A DNA stretch of 64,000 nt from Deltaproteobacteria bacterium (GTDB taxonomy: Bacteria > Desulfobacterota > JAFDED01): assembly GCA_019310535.1 (NCBI GenBank), contig JAFDED010000007.1:35453-99452 (forward strand), given 5' to 3'. Each line of letters starts with the position of its first letter. Position 1 is the first letter of the stretch. Of this stretch, positions 17,537-26,739 are shown piece by piece. The notes under the pieces were generated by a model. The model searched no databases. It saw only the letters and a program-made list of their open reading frames with translations, and was not told the DNA's origin. The position numbers were made by a program, and so were the translations under genes.

Positions 17537-19321
17537 ATGAAAAGAAAAGCCTTGTTTTCGATTGTTTGCCTGACGCTTTGTATAATGTTCACGGTGGCAA
17601 TAGGCCCGTCCGCGGGAAAGGCGGCCTTCGTCTCCAGCAAGGACTTCCCCCTTATCGGAGACCCTGGAGCCCGAAAAGGAGGCGTCCTGCGGTACGCCAT
17701 TCGTGAGTATCCGGCCACCTTCAGGGTTTATGGCCCCAACTCCAATACCACTTTTATCAGCATGATGGAAAGCCTGGTATATCAACGGCTGGTCTCTATT
17801 CATCCGGAGACCCTGGAATTCATTCCATCGCTGGCCGAGGCGTGGGAGATTGGGAAAGACCAAAAGACTTTCCGATTTCGCCTGGATCCGGACGCCCGTT
17901 GGGCGGATGGTAAGCCGGTAACACCGGAGGATGTGCTCTTTTCCTGGGAGTTGGCCACCGACCCCCGAATCAAAGATCCATACACTACAGAGCTTTACAG
18001 TAAATTCCATCGACCCGTCATAGAGGATTCCCGCACCGTGAAGATCGTGGCAAAGGGCCTTCACTGGCGCAACTTCATGTTCGTTGGCGCCAACCTTGCC
18101 ATTCTGCCGGCTCATACCTATCGCGGTCAAAATTACCTGAAAACATTCCAGTGGAAAATACCCAATGGATCGGGTCCTTACGAATTGGGGAAATTTTCAA
18201 AGGGCAGAACCATCGAATTCAGGCGAAGAAAGGATTTTTGGGCCAGGGACAAGAGGGCGTTCCAAGGCACCCACAATTTCGATAAAATTCGATTCATCGT
18301 CATCAGGGACCCCAACCTGGAGATTGAAAAGTTCAAAAAAGGTGAGCTGGACTTTTACGGTGTGGCGGTGGCCCGCAAGTGGAAAGAGGAGCTGACGCTG
18401 GAAAAAATCAGCTCCCTGCGCATGGGATGGATGCAAAAGCGGAAAATATACACCCTGAGACCAAACGGCATTTACGGACTGGCGTTCAACATGAGGCGGA
18501 AGCCCTTTGACGATGTGCGGGTCCGCAAGGCCATGGCGCTGCTGTATGACCGTGGCACGTTGATTGAGAAGCTTTTTTATAACGAGTACCTTCCTATGAA
18601 CTCCTATTTCCCGGGCACTGTGTACGAAAACCCGGAGAATGAAAAAATTACGTATGACACCGAGAAGGCGAGGGAACTGCTGGCGCAGGCCGGATGGGTC
18701 AAGCGAAACGCCCGGGGCATCCTTGAAAAAGACGGCAAATCATTCAGCTTTACCCTGCTTTACGGCTCACAACAGAGTGAAAGGCATCTCGCCGTCTACC
18801 AGCAGGATTTGCGCCGGGCCGGCATTGACTTGAAGTTGCAGTTGACCAACTTCGCCACCATGTGGAAGCTCGTCGACGATCGCCGCTTCGACATGGTCAG
18901 CGTGGGATGGAGCGCTCTGATCTTCCCCAACCCGGAGTTCAACTTTCATTCCCGCTACGCCGACCGGAAGCAGACCAACAACATCACAGGGTACAAAAAC
19001 CCGCGTGTTGACCAGATACTGGATGCCTATCCGGGGATGTTCGACCTTCAAGAGCGCATCCGCGCGCTGAGGGAAATGGACGGGCTGATCCACCGGGAAC
19101 ACCCGTATGTGCTGAACTGGTACGGGCCGTTCACCAGAATACTCTACTGGAACCGTTTTGGCATGCCGCCGTCCTACTTAAGCAAGATGGGGGACATGAA
19201 TGATATTCTGACACTCTGGTGGATCGACCCGGAGAAGAAGCGGACATTGAAAGATGCCATGGATAACGATAGAGCCTTGCCCGTCGGCCCCGTAGAGGTG
19301 AAATACTGGCTGGAGCGCTGA
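17537..19321 (+). CDS. Peptide-type ABC transporter substrate-binding protein (SBP_bac_5, YejA-like)
   Basis: The 594-residue protein starts with a Sec signal peptide (KRKALFSIVCLTLCIMFTVA, cleavage near AGKAA), then the family 5 solute-binding domain: GGVLRYAIREYPATF, LAEAWEIGKDQKTFRFRL, WADGKPVTPEDVLFSW and NGSGPYELGKF are typical. RKAMALLYDRGTLIEKLFY and the C-terminal half resemble YejA, the binding protein of an oligopeptide/microcin-type importer. GGGAGA lies six bases before the ATG. It is followed after 177 bases by a YejB-type permease. Exported to the periplasm; the ligand is unknown. Confidence 0.9.
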   Translation: MKRKALFSIVCLTLCIMFTVAIGPSAGKAAFVSSKDFPLIGDPGARKGGVLRYAIREYPATFRVYGPNSNTTFISMMESLVYQRLVSIHPETLEFIPSLAEAWEIGKDQKTFRFRLDPDARWADGKPVTPEDVLFSWELATDPRIKDPYTTELYSKFHRPVIEDSRTVKIVAKGLHWRNFMFVGANLAILPAHTYRGQNYLKTFQWKIPNGSGPYELGKFSKGRTIEFRRRKDFWARDKRAFQGTHNFDKIRFIVIRDPNLEIEKFKKGELDFYGVAVARKWKEELTLEKISSLRMGWMQKRKIYTLRPNGIYGLAFNMRRKPFDDVRVRKAMALLYDRGTLIEKLFYNEYLPMNSYFPGTVYENPENEKITYDTEKARELLAQAGWVKRNARGILEKDGKSFSFTLLYGSQQSERHLAVYQQDLRRAGIDLKLQLTNFATMWKLVDDRRFDMVSVGWSALIFPNPEFNFHSRYADRKQTNNITGYKNPRVDQILDAYPGMFDLQERIRALREMDGLIHREHPYVLNWYGPFTRILYWNRFGMPPSYLSKMGDMNDILTLWWIDPEKKRTLKDAMDNDRALPVGPVEVKYWLER

Positions 19322-19346
19322 TGTGGGGGCTTAACGCTCCCCTCCG

Positions 19347-19477
19347 CCCCCGCATGCGGGGGAGTGTCAGTGTGCCGGGTGTCTGACGTAGAGGCACAGC
19401 GCGTTGTGCCTTACAAAATTCCCCCTCACCCCCACCATCGAGAGTGTGGAGAGGGGGCAGTTTAACTTCCTGGCTAA
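19347..19477 (+). repeat. Two GC-rich hairpins between binding-protein and permease genes
   Basis: A perfect 16-base palindrome CCCCCGCATGCGGGGG (19347-19362) is followed by an imperfect inverted repeat whose arms are CCCCCTC (near 19422) and GAGAGGGGG (near 19450-19458). No T-run follows. Such hairpins between a binding-protein gene and its permease commonly protect the upstream message or lower downstream expression; here that role is inferred from position only. The second hairpin resembles common REP-type palindromes. Confidence 0.6.
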
Positions 19478-19498
19478 CAGTTGTCTGGGGAAGTTGAG

Positions 19499-20536
19499 AT
19501 GCGCGAATATTTTCTCCGCCGCCTGTTGCTGGTGATTCCCACGCTCATCGGGATCACCCTCGTCAGCTTCGTGATCATGCACATGGTGCCCGGAGGCCCC
19601 ATTGAGCGGGCCATATGGCAGATCCGCATGGGAGGCGCGGCCGGCGGCGAGAGTGGAGGCTCAGGCGGAGGCCAGATTGCCGACTCCTTTTTAACACAGG
19701 AAGCCATTGAAGAAATGCGCCGGGATTACGGCTTTGACAAGCCCATCCACGTTCGATACCTCAGGTGGGTATGGCGCATGGCTCACCTGGATTTCGGAAC
19801 TTCGTACACATATGGGGATCCGGTCTGGGACGTGGTCAAGTCCCGCTTTCCCATCTCCCTTTACTTCGGCTCCATCGGGTTCCTCATGACCTATCTGGTA
19901 TGCATCCCCTTGGGGGTGATAAAGGCCGTCCATCATCGGAAAGCATTCGATACAACCACCAGCATCCTGGTCTTTGCGGGCTACGCCACGCCGGGGTTCG
20001 CCCTGGGTGTCGTGCTGCTGGTCCTGTTCGGCGGGGGTAGCTTCTGGAACATCTTCCCGCTGGGAGGGTTCGTTTCCGACAGCTTCGAGGAACTCTCTTT
20101 CTGGGGCAAACTCTGGGACCTGATCCATCACACCATCCTGCCCGTTATCTGCTACATGGTCTCCTCCTTTGCCACCCTGACCATCCTGATGAAGAACTCG
20201 CTTCTGGAGAACCTGGCGCAGGATTATGTTCGCACCGCGCTGGCCAAGGGCTTGAGCGCCAGGACGGTCATCTTCAAGCACGCCCTGCGCAACTCCCTGA
20301 TCCCCTTGGCCACCGGGTTCGGTCATTTTATCTCCATCCTCTTGGCTGGCTCTTACCTCATCGAAAAAGTCTTCAATATCAACGGAATGGGGCTGCTGGG
20401 GTTCAACGCCATCGTGGAGCGGGACTACCCTGTGGCGCTGGGCATCCTGGTCATATCCAGCGTGCTGGCCCTCCTGGGGAACATCCTGTCGGATATTTGT
20501 TACGTCCTGGTGGATCCACGCATCCAGTTTCGGTGA
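19499..20536 (+). CDS. Peptide-type ABC transporter permease, YejB-like
   Basis: The 345-residue membrane protein starts MREYFLRRLLLVIPTLIGIT, the usual start of DppB/OppB/YejB permeases, at an ATG preceded by GGGGAAG. The long insertion between the first two membrane segments (FLTQEAIEEMRRDYGFDKP and so on) is typical of the YejB branch. The EAA loop that docks the ATPase reads DYVRTALAKGLSARTVIFKHALRNSLIPL. Six membrane segments are expected. The second permease (YejE) and the ATPase (YejF) that normally follow are absent; the next gene is unrelated. Confidence 0.92.
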   Translation: MREYFLRRLLLVIPTLIGITLVSFVIMHMVPGGPIERAIWQIRMGGAAGGESGGSGGGQIADSFLTQEAIEEMRRDYGFDKPIHVRYLRWVWRMAHLDFGTSYTYGDPVWDVVKSRFPISLYFGSIGFLMTYLVCIPLGVIKAVHHRKAFDTTTSILVFAGYATPGFALGVVLLVLFGGGSFWNIFPLGGFVSDSFEELSFWGKLWDLIHHTILPVICYMVSSFATLTILMKNSLLENLAQDYVRTALAKGLSARTVIFKHALRNSLIPLATGFGHFISILLAGSYLIEKVFNINGMGLLGFNAIVERDYPVALGILVISSVLALLGNILSDICYVLVDPRIQFR

Positions 20537-20921
20537 GTTGGATTCAAGTCCACCCATGATTGGGTGCCACCGGCGGTGATCAGCACCCGCCGGCCGGGCC
20601 GCCTGTTGAATATCCGGTTGAAAATTTTGCTACCCATACAATTCAGAATTTGGTATGCTTCTTTCATCATGAGCGTTTCTTCTGGTTTGTTTTGACAAGC
20701 CAATTCTAAAAGTCAAAAGGATGTGACCGCCAGTTCACTTTTCGCTTCAAACCGCATATAAGATGCCCTCTATTTTCGTCAATTCTGTTAACAGCTTGAT
20801 TTTCTTTTTAACCCGTTGTAAATGTAAAAAAGCTGATCTCGATGAGTTATCGTACCTATCGCTTCTCTGATATGGCACATTCAATCTGACTTACCATCCT
20901 TTTTTTTAAATATTCGGGGCC
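20537..20921. other. Gap where yejE/yejF would be expected; hairpin only
   Basis: No remnant of a second permease or an ATPase was recognised in any frame. An inverted repeat GGGTGC (20562-20567) and GCACCC (20583-20588) encloses a CACCGGCGGTG palindrome soon after the permease stop and could end transcription, though no T-run follows. The rest is AT-rich and presumably holds the promoter for the next operon. Confidence 0.45.
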
Positions 20922-21428
20922 ATGTCCTATTTTCTCCCTATGAGAATGAGGTTTTCCGCTGCACATAGGAAGGGGTGCTACATCCTGATCCTCAGGGTGC
21001 CGCGGCGGAGGACATTGGAGATAGGTGCACTGGGGACTATCCGTATTACCGGAGGGTCTTACGCTTATGTTGGGTCGGCGATGAACGGGTTGGATGCAAG
21101 GGTTGCACGGTATCTGCGTCCGGAGCGGGCGCGGCGGTGGCATATTGACTACCTGGTGGATTATGCCCGCCTGTTGGATATTGTCGTGGCTCCCTGTGAA
21201 AATAGCGTTGAGTGCGAGGTAAGCCGCAGGTTGATGCTGGAATGGCCCGTGGTGCCAAGATTCGGCAGCAGCGACTGCCGGTGCCCGGGGCATCTGTTTG
21301 GCCCGGCCCCGCTGAAGCAATTGCGCGCCTCTGCATACCGCGCTTTCAGCCAATGTGGCATCAAGCCGCAGCCCTGGGAAGGATTACATAACTCAGGGCA
21401 TGCGAAAGGTCAAAAGGAGTTGCCATGA
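20922..21428 (+). CDS. DUF123 / GIY-YIG nuclease-like protein
   Basis: The protein (168 residues, or 162 from the ATG at 20940) shows the DUF123 pattern: KGCYILILRV, ITGGSYAYVGSAMNGLDARVARYLR, RRWHIDYLVDYA, and FGSSDCRCPGHLF near the C-terminus. DUF123 is a GIY-YIG-related fold (here GSYAYVG carries the core) that is often attached to or located beside nucleic-acid enzymes; its activity has not been firmly shown. The stop codon overlaps the start of the next gene (ATGA), so the two are co-translated. Confidence 0.85.
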   Translation: MSYFLPMRMRFSAAHRKGCYILILRVPRRRTLEIGALGTIRITGGSYAYVGSAMNGLDARVARYLRPERARRWHIDYLVDYARLLDIVVAPCENSVECEVSRRLMLEWPVVPRFGSSDCRCPGHLFGPAPLKQLRASAYRAFSQCGIKPQPWEGLHNSGHAKGQKELP

Positions 21429-22720
21429 GCACTTTTTTCTTTGGCGAGTTCATCCTGGTCCTGGGCCTTATTCTGGTCAATGGCCTGCTGTCAGGGGCTG
21501 AAATTGCCGTCATTTCCTCACGCCATTCACGTCTTCAAGATATGGCCAGTAAAAAGGTGCGAGGGGTACGGACCGTAGAGAGATTGAAGCAAGATCCAGC
21601 CCGCTTTTTCGCCACCGTGCAAATAGGGATCACCGTGGTGGGCTCTCTTGCTTCTGCCGTAGGGGGCGCCTTTGCCGTAAAAGAGGTGATGCCTTGGATC
21701 GCGGCCACATTCCCCGATACATTACGGCCTTACAGCCAAGCTATAGCTATTGCTGTTATCGTCCTGAGCATATCGTATCTATCCCTTATCTTTGGCGAAT
21801 TGGTGCCGAAATCTCTGGCTGTCCGCTGGCCGGAGCCGCTGGCAATAAAGGTCGGGCAGCCCATCAAGTTCCTGGAAATGGTCGCACGCCCGATGGTGGC
21901 TTTTTTAACAGCCTCTACCAATATGATCCTGAGTCCTCTGGGGGAAGGGGTATCTCGCGAGGATGGAATACACTTCATTAAAGATATTCAGTACTTGCTT
22001 CGACATGGGAGAGAACACGGCATGCTCGGTCGCCGCGAGGAGACACTGATCCGCAGCGCCCTGTATTTTTCCAAGCAAACCACCAGGAACGTGATGATCC
22101 CCCGCGGCCGCGTGGCAGCTATTCCTATTAACAGCACTCTTGAAGAAGCTTTGCAAAAAGCCCTTGATGCAGGTTTTACCCGGTATCCGGTTTACCAGGA
22201 TACCTTGGATCAGATTCGGGGTGTGGTTCACCTTCGACGGTTGATCCAGGCAACCCGGCAGGAAGTGCCCCCCTCCCTGGAGACCATTATGGACCCGCCC
22301 TTTTTTGTCCCGGAGAGCAAGAACGTAGCAGCCCTTATGAGAGAGATGCAGACAAGGCGAATTCCCATAGCGATGGTTGTGGACGAGTTCGGATCCGTTG
22401 AAGGACTGGTTTCCTTAGAGGACATTCTGGAGGAACTTGTTGGAGAGATCCAGGATGAGTATCGGCACGAGGTGATGCCGGTTATTGAGATCAATGAGCG
22501 AACTCTCATGGTACAAGGCTCCGAGAGCATTCGGTCCCTCAGGTTGCGACATGGTCTTACGCTTCCCGAGTCCTCGCAATACGAAACTCTGGCTGGCTTT
22601 GTCATGTCAAAGCTTGGAAGCATTCCTCGAGGAGGCGAGGTGATTCAGGAGGGCGATCTCAAGCTGACCGTCACCGAAGTTGACCGTAACCGGGTAGCAT
22701 GGATCCGGATTGAGTGGTAA
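21425..22720 (+). CDS. CNNM/CorC family membrane protein with CBS domains (hemolysin-like)
   Basis: The N-terminal about 190 residues form the DUF21/CNNM membrane domain (GLLSGAEIAVISSRHSRLQDMA is typical, FGELVPKSLAVRWPE closes it). Two CBS domains follow (about 205-330: NVMIPRGRVAAIPINSTLEEAL and MVVDEFGSVEGLVSLEDILEELVGEI), then a CorC/HlyC C-terminal domain to residue 431. Family members are linked to magnesium or cobalt/sodium-coupled efflux; the hemolysin label is historical. It overlaps the DUF123 gene by four bases. Confidence 0.93.
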   Translation: MSTFFFGEFILVLGLILVNGLLSGAEIAVISSRHSRLQDMASKKVRGVRTVERLKQDPARFFATVQIGITVVGSLASAVGGAFAVKEVMPWIAATFPDTLRPYSQAIAIAVIVLSISYLSLIFGELVPKSLAVRWPEPLAIKVGQPIKFLEMVARPMVAFLTASTNMILSPLGEGVSREDGIHFIKDIQYLLRHGREHGMLGRREETLIRSALYFSKQTTRNVMIPRGRVAAIPINSTLEEALQKALDAGFTRYPVYQDTLDQIRGVVHLRRLIQATRQEVPPSLETIMDPPFFVPESKNVAALMREMQTRRIPIAMVVDEFGSVEGLVSLEDILEELVGEIQDEYRHEVMPVIEINERTLMVQGSESIRSLRLRHGLTLPESSQYETLAGFVMSKLGSIPRGGEVIQEGDLKLTVTEVDRNRVAWIRIEW

Positions 22721-22776
22721 AGGGATGATTCGGCGCCACCCATGCGCAAACAAGTCCGAGCGCAGGCTGCGGCATC

Positions 22777-22806
22777 TTGACAATATTGCTGAATTTGCTG
22801 TAAATA
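22777..22806 (+). promoter_or_regulatory. Candidate promoter for the sensor kinase operon
   Basis: TTGACA at 22777-22782 and TAAATA at 22801-22806 are 18 bases apart. A perfect 12-base palindrome, AAGGGGCCCCTT (22864-22875), lies between this promoter and the ATG at 22911 and could be an operator or a leader hairpin. Confidence 0.5.
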
Positions 22807-22910
22807 AAAATAAATAGATCAATGAAAGCGATGTTCGAAGAATAGGCTCATCAAAGCGGTTACAAGGGGCCCCTTATACTGTGTTTATATGACCAGGAAC
22901 TGATGCATTC

Positions 22911-25079
22911 ATGGATGAAAGGCAGACAGCTTTCTTGCAGGATAATTTTCTGTTGATCCTGGAATCCATTAGCGACCCAATTCTGGTGCTGACGCCAGAT
23001 TTTCGGATCCTCTTTGCAAATCACGCTGTGCAGGAAAAGTTTGGCCTCATTGCCGATGAGTTGCGAGGCCAGTCCTGTAGGGCGGTGTTCAAGCATGCCC
23101 ATATCAAGGAGGAGTGCCCGGCGTGCAGGGTTTTCGAGGATGGCAAGCCCCACCAGGCCGAAATTCCCTATTTGCGGGAACAAGAAACAGCCTCCCGCGT
23201 TTACCAGGTTGTGGCTTCTCCTGTGCGCGACAGCGAAGGGAAGGTAGCGGCAGCCGTTGAGGTTATGCGGGACATAAGCGAAATAAAAGCCCTGGAAAAA
23301 GCCATACGCAGATCCAAAGACCGGTATCAAGATCTTTTCGAAAGCACATCGGTGGCCATTTACTCCACCGACATCCACGGCGTGATCCTTTCCTTGAACC
23401 GAAAAGGAGAGGCATTGCTGGGATATTCAAGTAAAGAATTGATCGGTCAGCATGTGAGCGTGCTTTTGCCGGAGGAGGAGATAGTTGCGTCCCGCGAAAA
23501 GGCTAAGGTTCTTCTTAGAGGCGAAGCCCTTCCTCCGTTTGAGACTGAATTTATCGCTCGGGACGGAGAGAGGAAAAAGGTTGAGGTGTACCTGAGTCCA
23601 ATTCGGGAAGAAGGCCGCGTAGTTGGTTTCCAGGGAATCGCCAGTGATATCACGTTGCGCAAGCAACTTGAGGAAGAATACAAACGCTTTGCCCGGGAGT
23701 TGGAGTTTCAGGTTGCAGAGCTTTCATTTCTGAACCAACTGGGCGATATGCTCATGGATACGCGTGAACTGCACAAGATTCTGTTCATGTTGCTAATAGC
23801 GGTGACCGCACGACAGGGGCTGGGATTCAACCGGGCATTTCTTCTCCTCCTAAACCCTGAGAAAGAGGAGCTTGAGGGGAAGTTTGCAATAGGCCCATCC
23901 GACGCTCACGAGGCTGGACTTATCTGGTCCAGGCTGGACCGTCGAGGGCAAACGTTACGTGAAATACTGGAGTCCGTCCGTCAATCGGGCTTCCAGGAAG
24001 ATGCGCGGGTCAACCAAATCGTCCGCAGCCTGCGGATACCGCTGAGTAATAGAAATCACCTTCTGGTTCGCGCGCTGTTGGAACAGCGGTCAATTAGTAT
24101 AAAGGATGGCGACAACGAAACGACAGATATATCCGGGCTGGACGCCGTCCTGGGAACCGGGTCCTTTGTTGTGGTGCCGCTTGTTACCCCGCGCGGCCCC
24201 GTAGGCACTCTCCTGGCGGATAACGCCATCACAGGAAAGCCCATTCGAGATGAGGACCTTGAGCGTTTGAAAGTCGTCTCCTATTACGCCAGTGCCGCCA
24301 TTGAGAACTCCTTGCTCCATCAAAGCCTAGAGGAAAAGGTGAGGATGCTGAATAAGGTGACGAATGATCTGAGGGAGAACCGCGATCGGCTGGTTCGGGC
24401 CGAGAGGCTGTCCGCCGTGGGAGAAATGTCTGCCGGTGTTGCACATGAAATCCGAAATCCTCTTGTTGCCATCGGTGGGTTCACACGCTATATTCTCAAG
24501 CGGATGCCGCAGGATGATCAAAACCGTAAGCACCTCGAAATTATAGTAAAAGAGGTGGACCGACTGGAAAACATCCTGCGGGGGATACTGGATTTTGTTC
24601 GTCTCGCGGAAGTGCATCCCACCCCAACTGATATTAACGTGATCATCCGCCAGATATTCGAAATGCTCGAGCCTGAGTTGCTGGAGGCTTCCATCAAGGC
24701 ACGGAAGGAATTGAGCAATGATCTTCCTGAGCTTCATATCGATCCCGACAGGATTCGTCAGGTACTGATCAATATTTACAGAAACGCCATCCAGGCCATG
24801 CCGGAAAGCGGGACTCTCACTGTCCGAAGCTTCCAAAGGAATGGCCGCGTTATAGTGGAAGTGGAGGACACAGGAATCGGGATACCGAACCCGGAGGATC
24901 CAAAGATATTCGAGCCTTTCTACACAAGCAAGAATACCGGATTGGGCCTGGGTTTGACCATATCTTCCCAGGTCTTGAAAATACATGGGGGAATTATTTC
25001 CGCGCGGGCGGGAAGGGACCGTGGGACTGTCATCATCATCGAAATTCCCATAAAACAAGATGAAACGGGGCCAACATGA
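22911..25079 (+). CDS. PAS-PAS-GAF sensor histidine kinase
   Basis: The 722-residue protein lacks membrane segments and should be cytoplasmic. Order of domains: PAS 1 (about 12-125), with a cysteine trio C56, C69, C72 (HIKEECPACRVF); PAS 2 (about 138-250); GAF (about 275-465); dimerisation/phosphoacceptor domain with H512 in MSAGVAHEIRNPLVAIGGF; and an ATPase domain with N-box LINIYRNAIQAMP, G1 VEDTGIGIPNP and G2 TGLGLGLTISSQV. It is an NtrB-type kinase. The stop overlaps the start of a single-domain response regulator gene (ATGA), so the two form a co-translated pair. The signal is unknown; the cysteine trio could respond to redox state or a metal. Confidence 0.93.
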   Translation: MDERQTAFLQDNFLLILESISDPILVLTPDFRILFANHAVQEKFGLIADELRGQSCRAVFKHAHIKEECPACRVFEDGKPHQAEIPYLREQETASRVYQVVASPVRDSEGKVAAAVEVMRDISEIKALEKAIRRSKDRYQDLFESTSVAIYSTDIHGVILSLNRKGEALLGYSSKELIGQHVSVLLPEEEIVASREKAKVLLRGEALPPFETEFIARDGERKKVEVYLSPIREEGRVVGFQGIASDITLRKQLEEEYKRFARELEFQVAELSFLNQLGDMLMDTRELHKILFMLLIAVTARQGLGFNRAFLLLLNPEKEELEGKFAIGPSDAHEAGLIWSRLDRRGQTLREILESVRQSGFQEDARVNQIVRSLRIPLSNRNHLLVRALLEQRSISIKDGDNETTDISGLDAVLGTGSFVVVPLVTPRGPVGTLLADNAITGKPIRDEDLERLKVVSYYASAAIENSLLHQSLEEKVRMLNKVTNDLRENRDRLVRAERLSAVGEMSAGVAHEIRNPLVAIGGFTRYILKRMPQDDQNRKHLEIIVKEVDRLENILRGILDFVRLAEVHPTPTDINVIIRQIFEMLEPELLEASIKARKELSNDLPELHIDPDRIRQVLINIYRNAIQAMPESGTLTVRSFQRNGRVIVEVEDTGIGIPNPEDPKIFEPFYTSKNTGLGLGLTISSQVLKIHGGIISARAGRDRGTVIIIEIPIKQDETGPT

Positions 25080-25444
25080 AAACCATCCTGATAGTGGACG
25101 ACGAAAAGTATATCCGAGAATTATACACTCAGGAACTTATAGACGAGGGCTATCGCGTCGAGACAGCGGCCACAGGAAAGGAAGCGCTGGAGAAGGTTGC
25201 ACAGGAACCCCCGGATTTAATCGTCATGGATATCAAGATGCCAGGGATGGATGGCATTGAAGCCATCAACCAGATACTCGGTCGCAACGCAAATATTCCG
25301 ATTATCCTCAATACCGCGTACCCATCATACAAGGACAGCTTTATGGCCTGGTCCGCTGATGAGTATGTGATCAAATCCAGCGACCTGACCGAACTCAAGA
25401 CAAAAATCCGGCAACTCCTGGACAAAGCAAAAAAAAGCAAGTGA
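25076..25444 (+). CDS. Single-domain response regulator (CheY-like receiver)
   Basis: The protein is a bare receiver domain of 122 residues: acidic pair D8-D9 (LIVDDEKYIR), phosphoacceptor D52 (LIVMDIKMPGMDG), a Thr in ILNTAYPSY and a conserved Lys in YVIKSSD. There is no output domain, so it must act by binding another protein or as a phosphate relay. It overlaps the kinase gene by four bases. The next gene (map) is separated by 141 bases. Confidence 0.94.
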   Translation: MKTILIVDDEKYIRELYTQELIDEGYRVETAATGKEALEKVAQEPPDLIVMDIKMPGMDGIEAINQILGRNANIPIILNTAYPSYKDSFMAWSADEYVIKSSDLTELKTKIRQLLDKAKKSK

Positions 25445-25585
25445 ATATCTGGATTGACCCATTTTGAGTGCAGAAGAATTTTTCATTCTGTGAACTCGAT
25501 GATGCCGATTCTTATTCCGTTGCCGGCTCCATTAAGTAAGACAGGTTGGGAAGTCATTGAAAATGCCGGCTGAAACCATCTCTAT

Positions 25586-26335
25586 ATGATTAATCTGAAA
25601 AGCAAAAAAGAGATCGATTCTATCGAGCGCAGTTGCCGAGTGGTGGCCGAAGTGCTCCGGCGTCTGGAGAGAAAAATCCACCCGGGTGTCTCCACAAAAG
25701 AGTTGGATACCATAGCGGAACAATGGATCAGGGAAATGCACGCCGAGCCTGCCTTTAAGAATTACCGGGGGTACCCGGCCACCTTATGTGTTTCCATTAA
25801 CGAGGAGGTTGTCCACGGTATTCCATCCCCCCGACAGCTCAAAGAAGGGGATATCGTGAGCATCGATGTGGGAGCCCGCCAGAATGGCTATTACGGTGAT
25901 GCCGCTTTCACATTCCCCGTGGGCGAAGTGGCACCCCATGCACTCCGGGTAATCAAGGTTACACGCGAATCCCTTTATCGTGGGATCGAGCAGGCCCGGG
26001 CGGGAAATCATCTCTCGGACATATCCTGGGCCATTCAGAGTTGGGTGGAAAGGTTCGGGCTTTCCGTTGTGCGCGATTTTGTTGGACATGGCATCGGGAA
26101 AGAACTTCACGAGCCACCGCAAATTCCCAACTACGTTACACAAGGGAAAGGAGTCCGCCTCGAAGTCGGGATGGTGTTTGCCCTTGAGCCCATGATCAAC
26201 GCGGGTACACACAGGGTGAAGATTCTAGACGACGGCTGGACTGCTATAACAGAAGACAACTCGCTCTCGGCGCACTTTGAGCATACGGTGGCAATAATGG
26301 AGAATGGTCCCCGTATTCTGACTCAATGGGAATGA
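25586..26335 (+). CDS. map: Methionine aminopeptidase, type I
   Basis: Map removes the initiator methionine from nascent proteins. The 249-residue product has the pita-bread fold signature with all metal ligands visible: Asp in SIDVGARQNGYYGDAAFTF (two Asp), His in VVRDFVGHGIGKELHEPP, Glu in FALEPMINAG and Glu in AHFEHTVAIM. The substrate-binding His is in EEVVHGIP. The length is typical for type Ia without the N-terminal zinc extension. CutA and a potassium channel follow closely on the same strand. Confidence 0.96.
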   Translation: MINLKSKKEIDSIERSCRVVAEVLRRLERKIHPGVSTKELDTIAEQWIREMHAEPAFKNYRGYPATLCVSINEEVVHGIPSPRQLKEGDIVSIDVGARQNGYYGDAAFTFPVGEVAPHALRVIKVTRESLYRGIEQARAGNHLSDISWAIQSWVERFGLSVVRDFVGHGIGKELHEPPQIPNYVTQGKGVRLEVGMVFALEPMINAGTHRVKILDDGWTAITEDNSLSAHFEHTVAIMENGPRILTQWE

Positions 26336-26417
26336 AAGCGACTTGAGAACGGCCATCCAACCTCCCTGTGTCGTTTTGCCGGGGAAAATGGACATTCACC
26401 ACAAGGAGCCGCCGCTG

Positions 26418-26738
26418 ATGGAAGAAATCATTATGGTTATGGTCACGGTGGGCACAGAATCACAGGGTCTTGAAATCGGCCGATCCTTGGTCCAGGAGAA
26501 ATTGGCAGCCTGTGTAAACCTGATAAAAGGTGTAAAGTCCCTGTACATATGGGAAGGCCGCCTGAGCGATGACCAGGAAATTCTGATGCTGATCAAGACG
26601 AGGCGGTCTCTTTTCTCCAGACTGAGAGATCGAGTGGAAGAACTTCACACCTATGAGGTACCGGAGATCATCGCCCTTCCGGTGATTGAGGGCTCCCCTT
26701 CCTATCTCCGGTGGGTAGCCGAAATGACCGGGCCTTAA
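26418..26738 (+). CDS. cutA: Divalent-cation tolerance protein CutA
   Basis: CutA is a small trimeric ferredoxin-like-fold protein with a proposed part in copper tolerance. Family blocks are clear: MVTVGTESQGLEIGRSLVQEKLAACVNLI with the conserved cysteine, SLYIWEGRLSDDQEILMLIKTR, and HTYEVPEIIALPVIEGSPSYLRWV. The open frame extends upstream to 26343, but AAGGAG nine bases before the ATG at 26418 gives a 106-residue protein of normal size. The channel gene begins two bases after its stop codon. Confidence 0.94.
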   Translation: MEEIIMVMVTVGTESQGLEIGRSLVQEKLAACVNLIKGVKSLYIWEGRLSDDQEILMLIKTRRSLFSRLRDRVEELHTYEVPEIIALPVIEGSPSYLRWVAEMTGP

Positions 26739-26739
26739 G

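Noticed and set aside
22911..25079. Cysteine trio in PAS 1 of the histidine kinase as a novel metal site
   Set aside because: Cys-rich inserts of the form C-P-x-C are common in PAS domains of anaerobes; noted in the annotation but not unusual enough for a finding.
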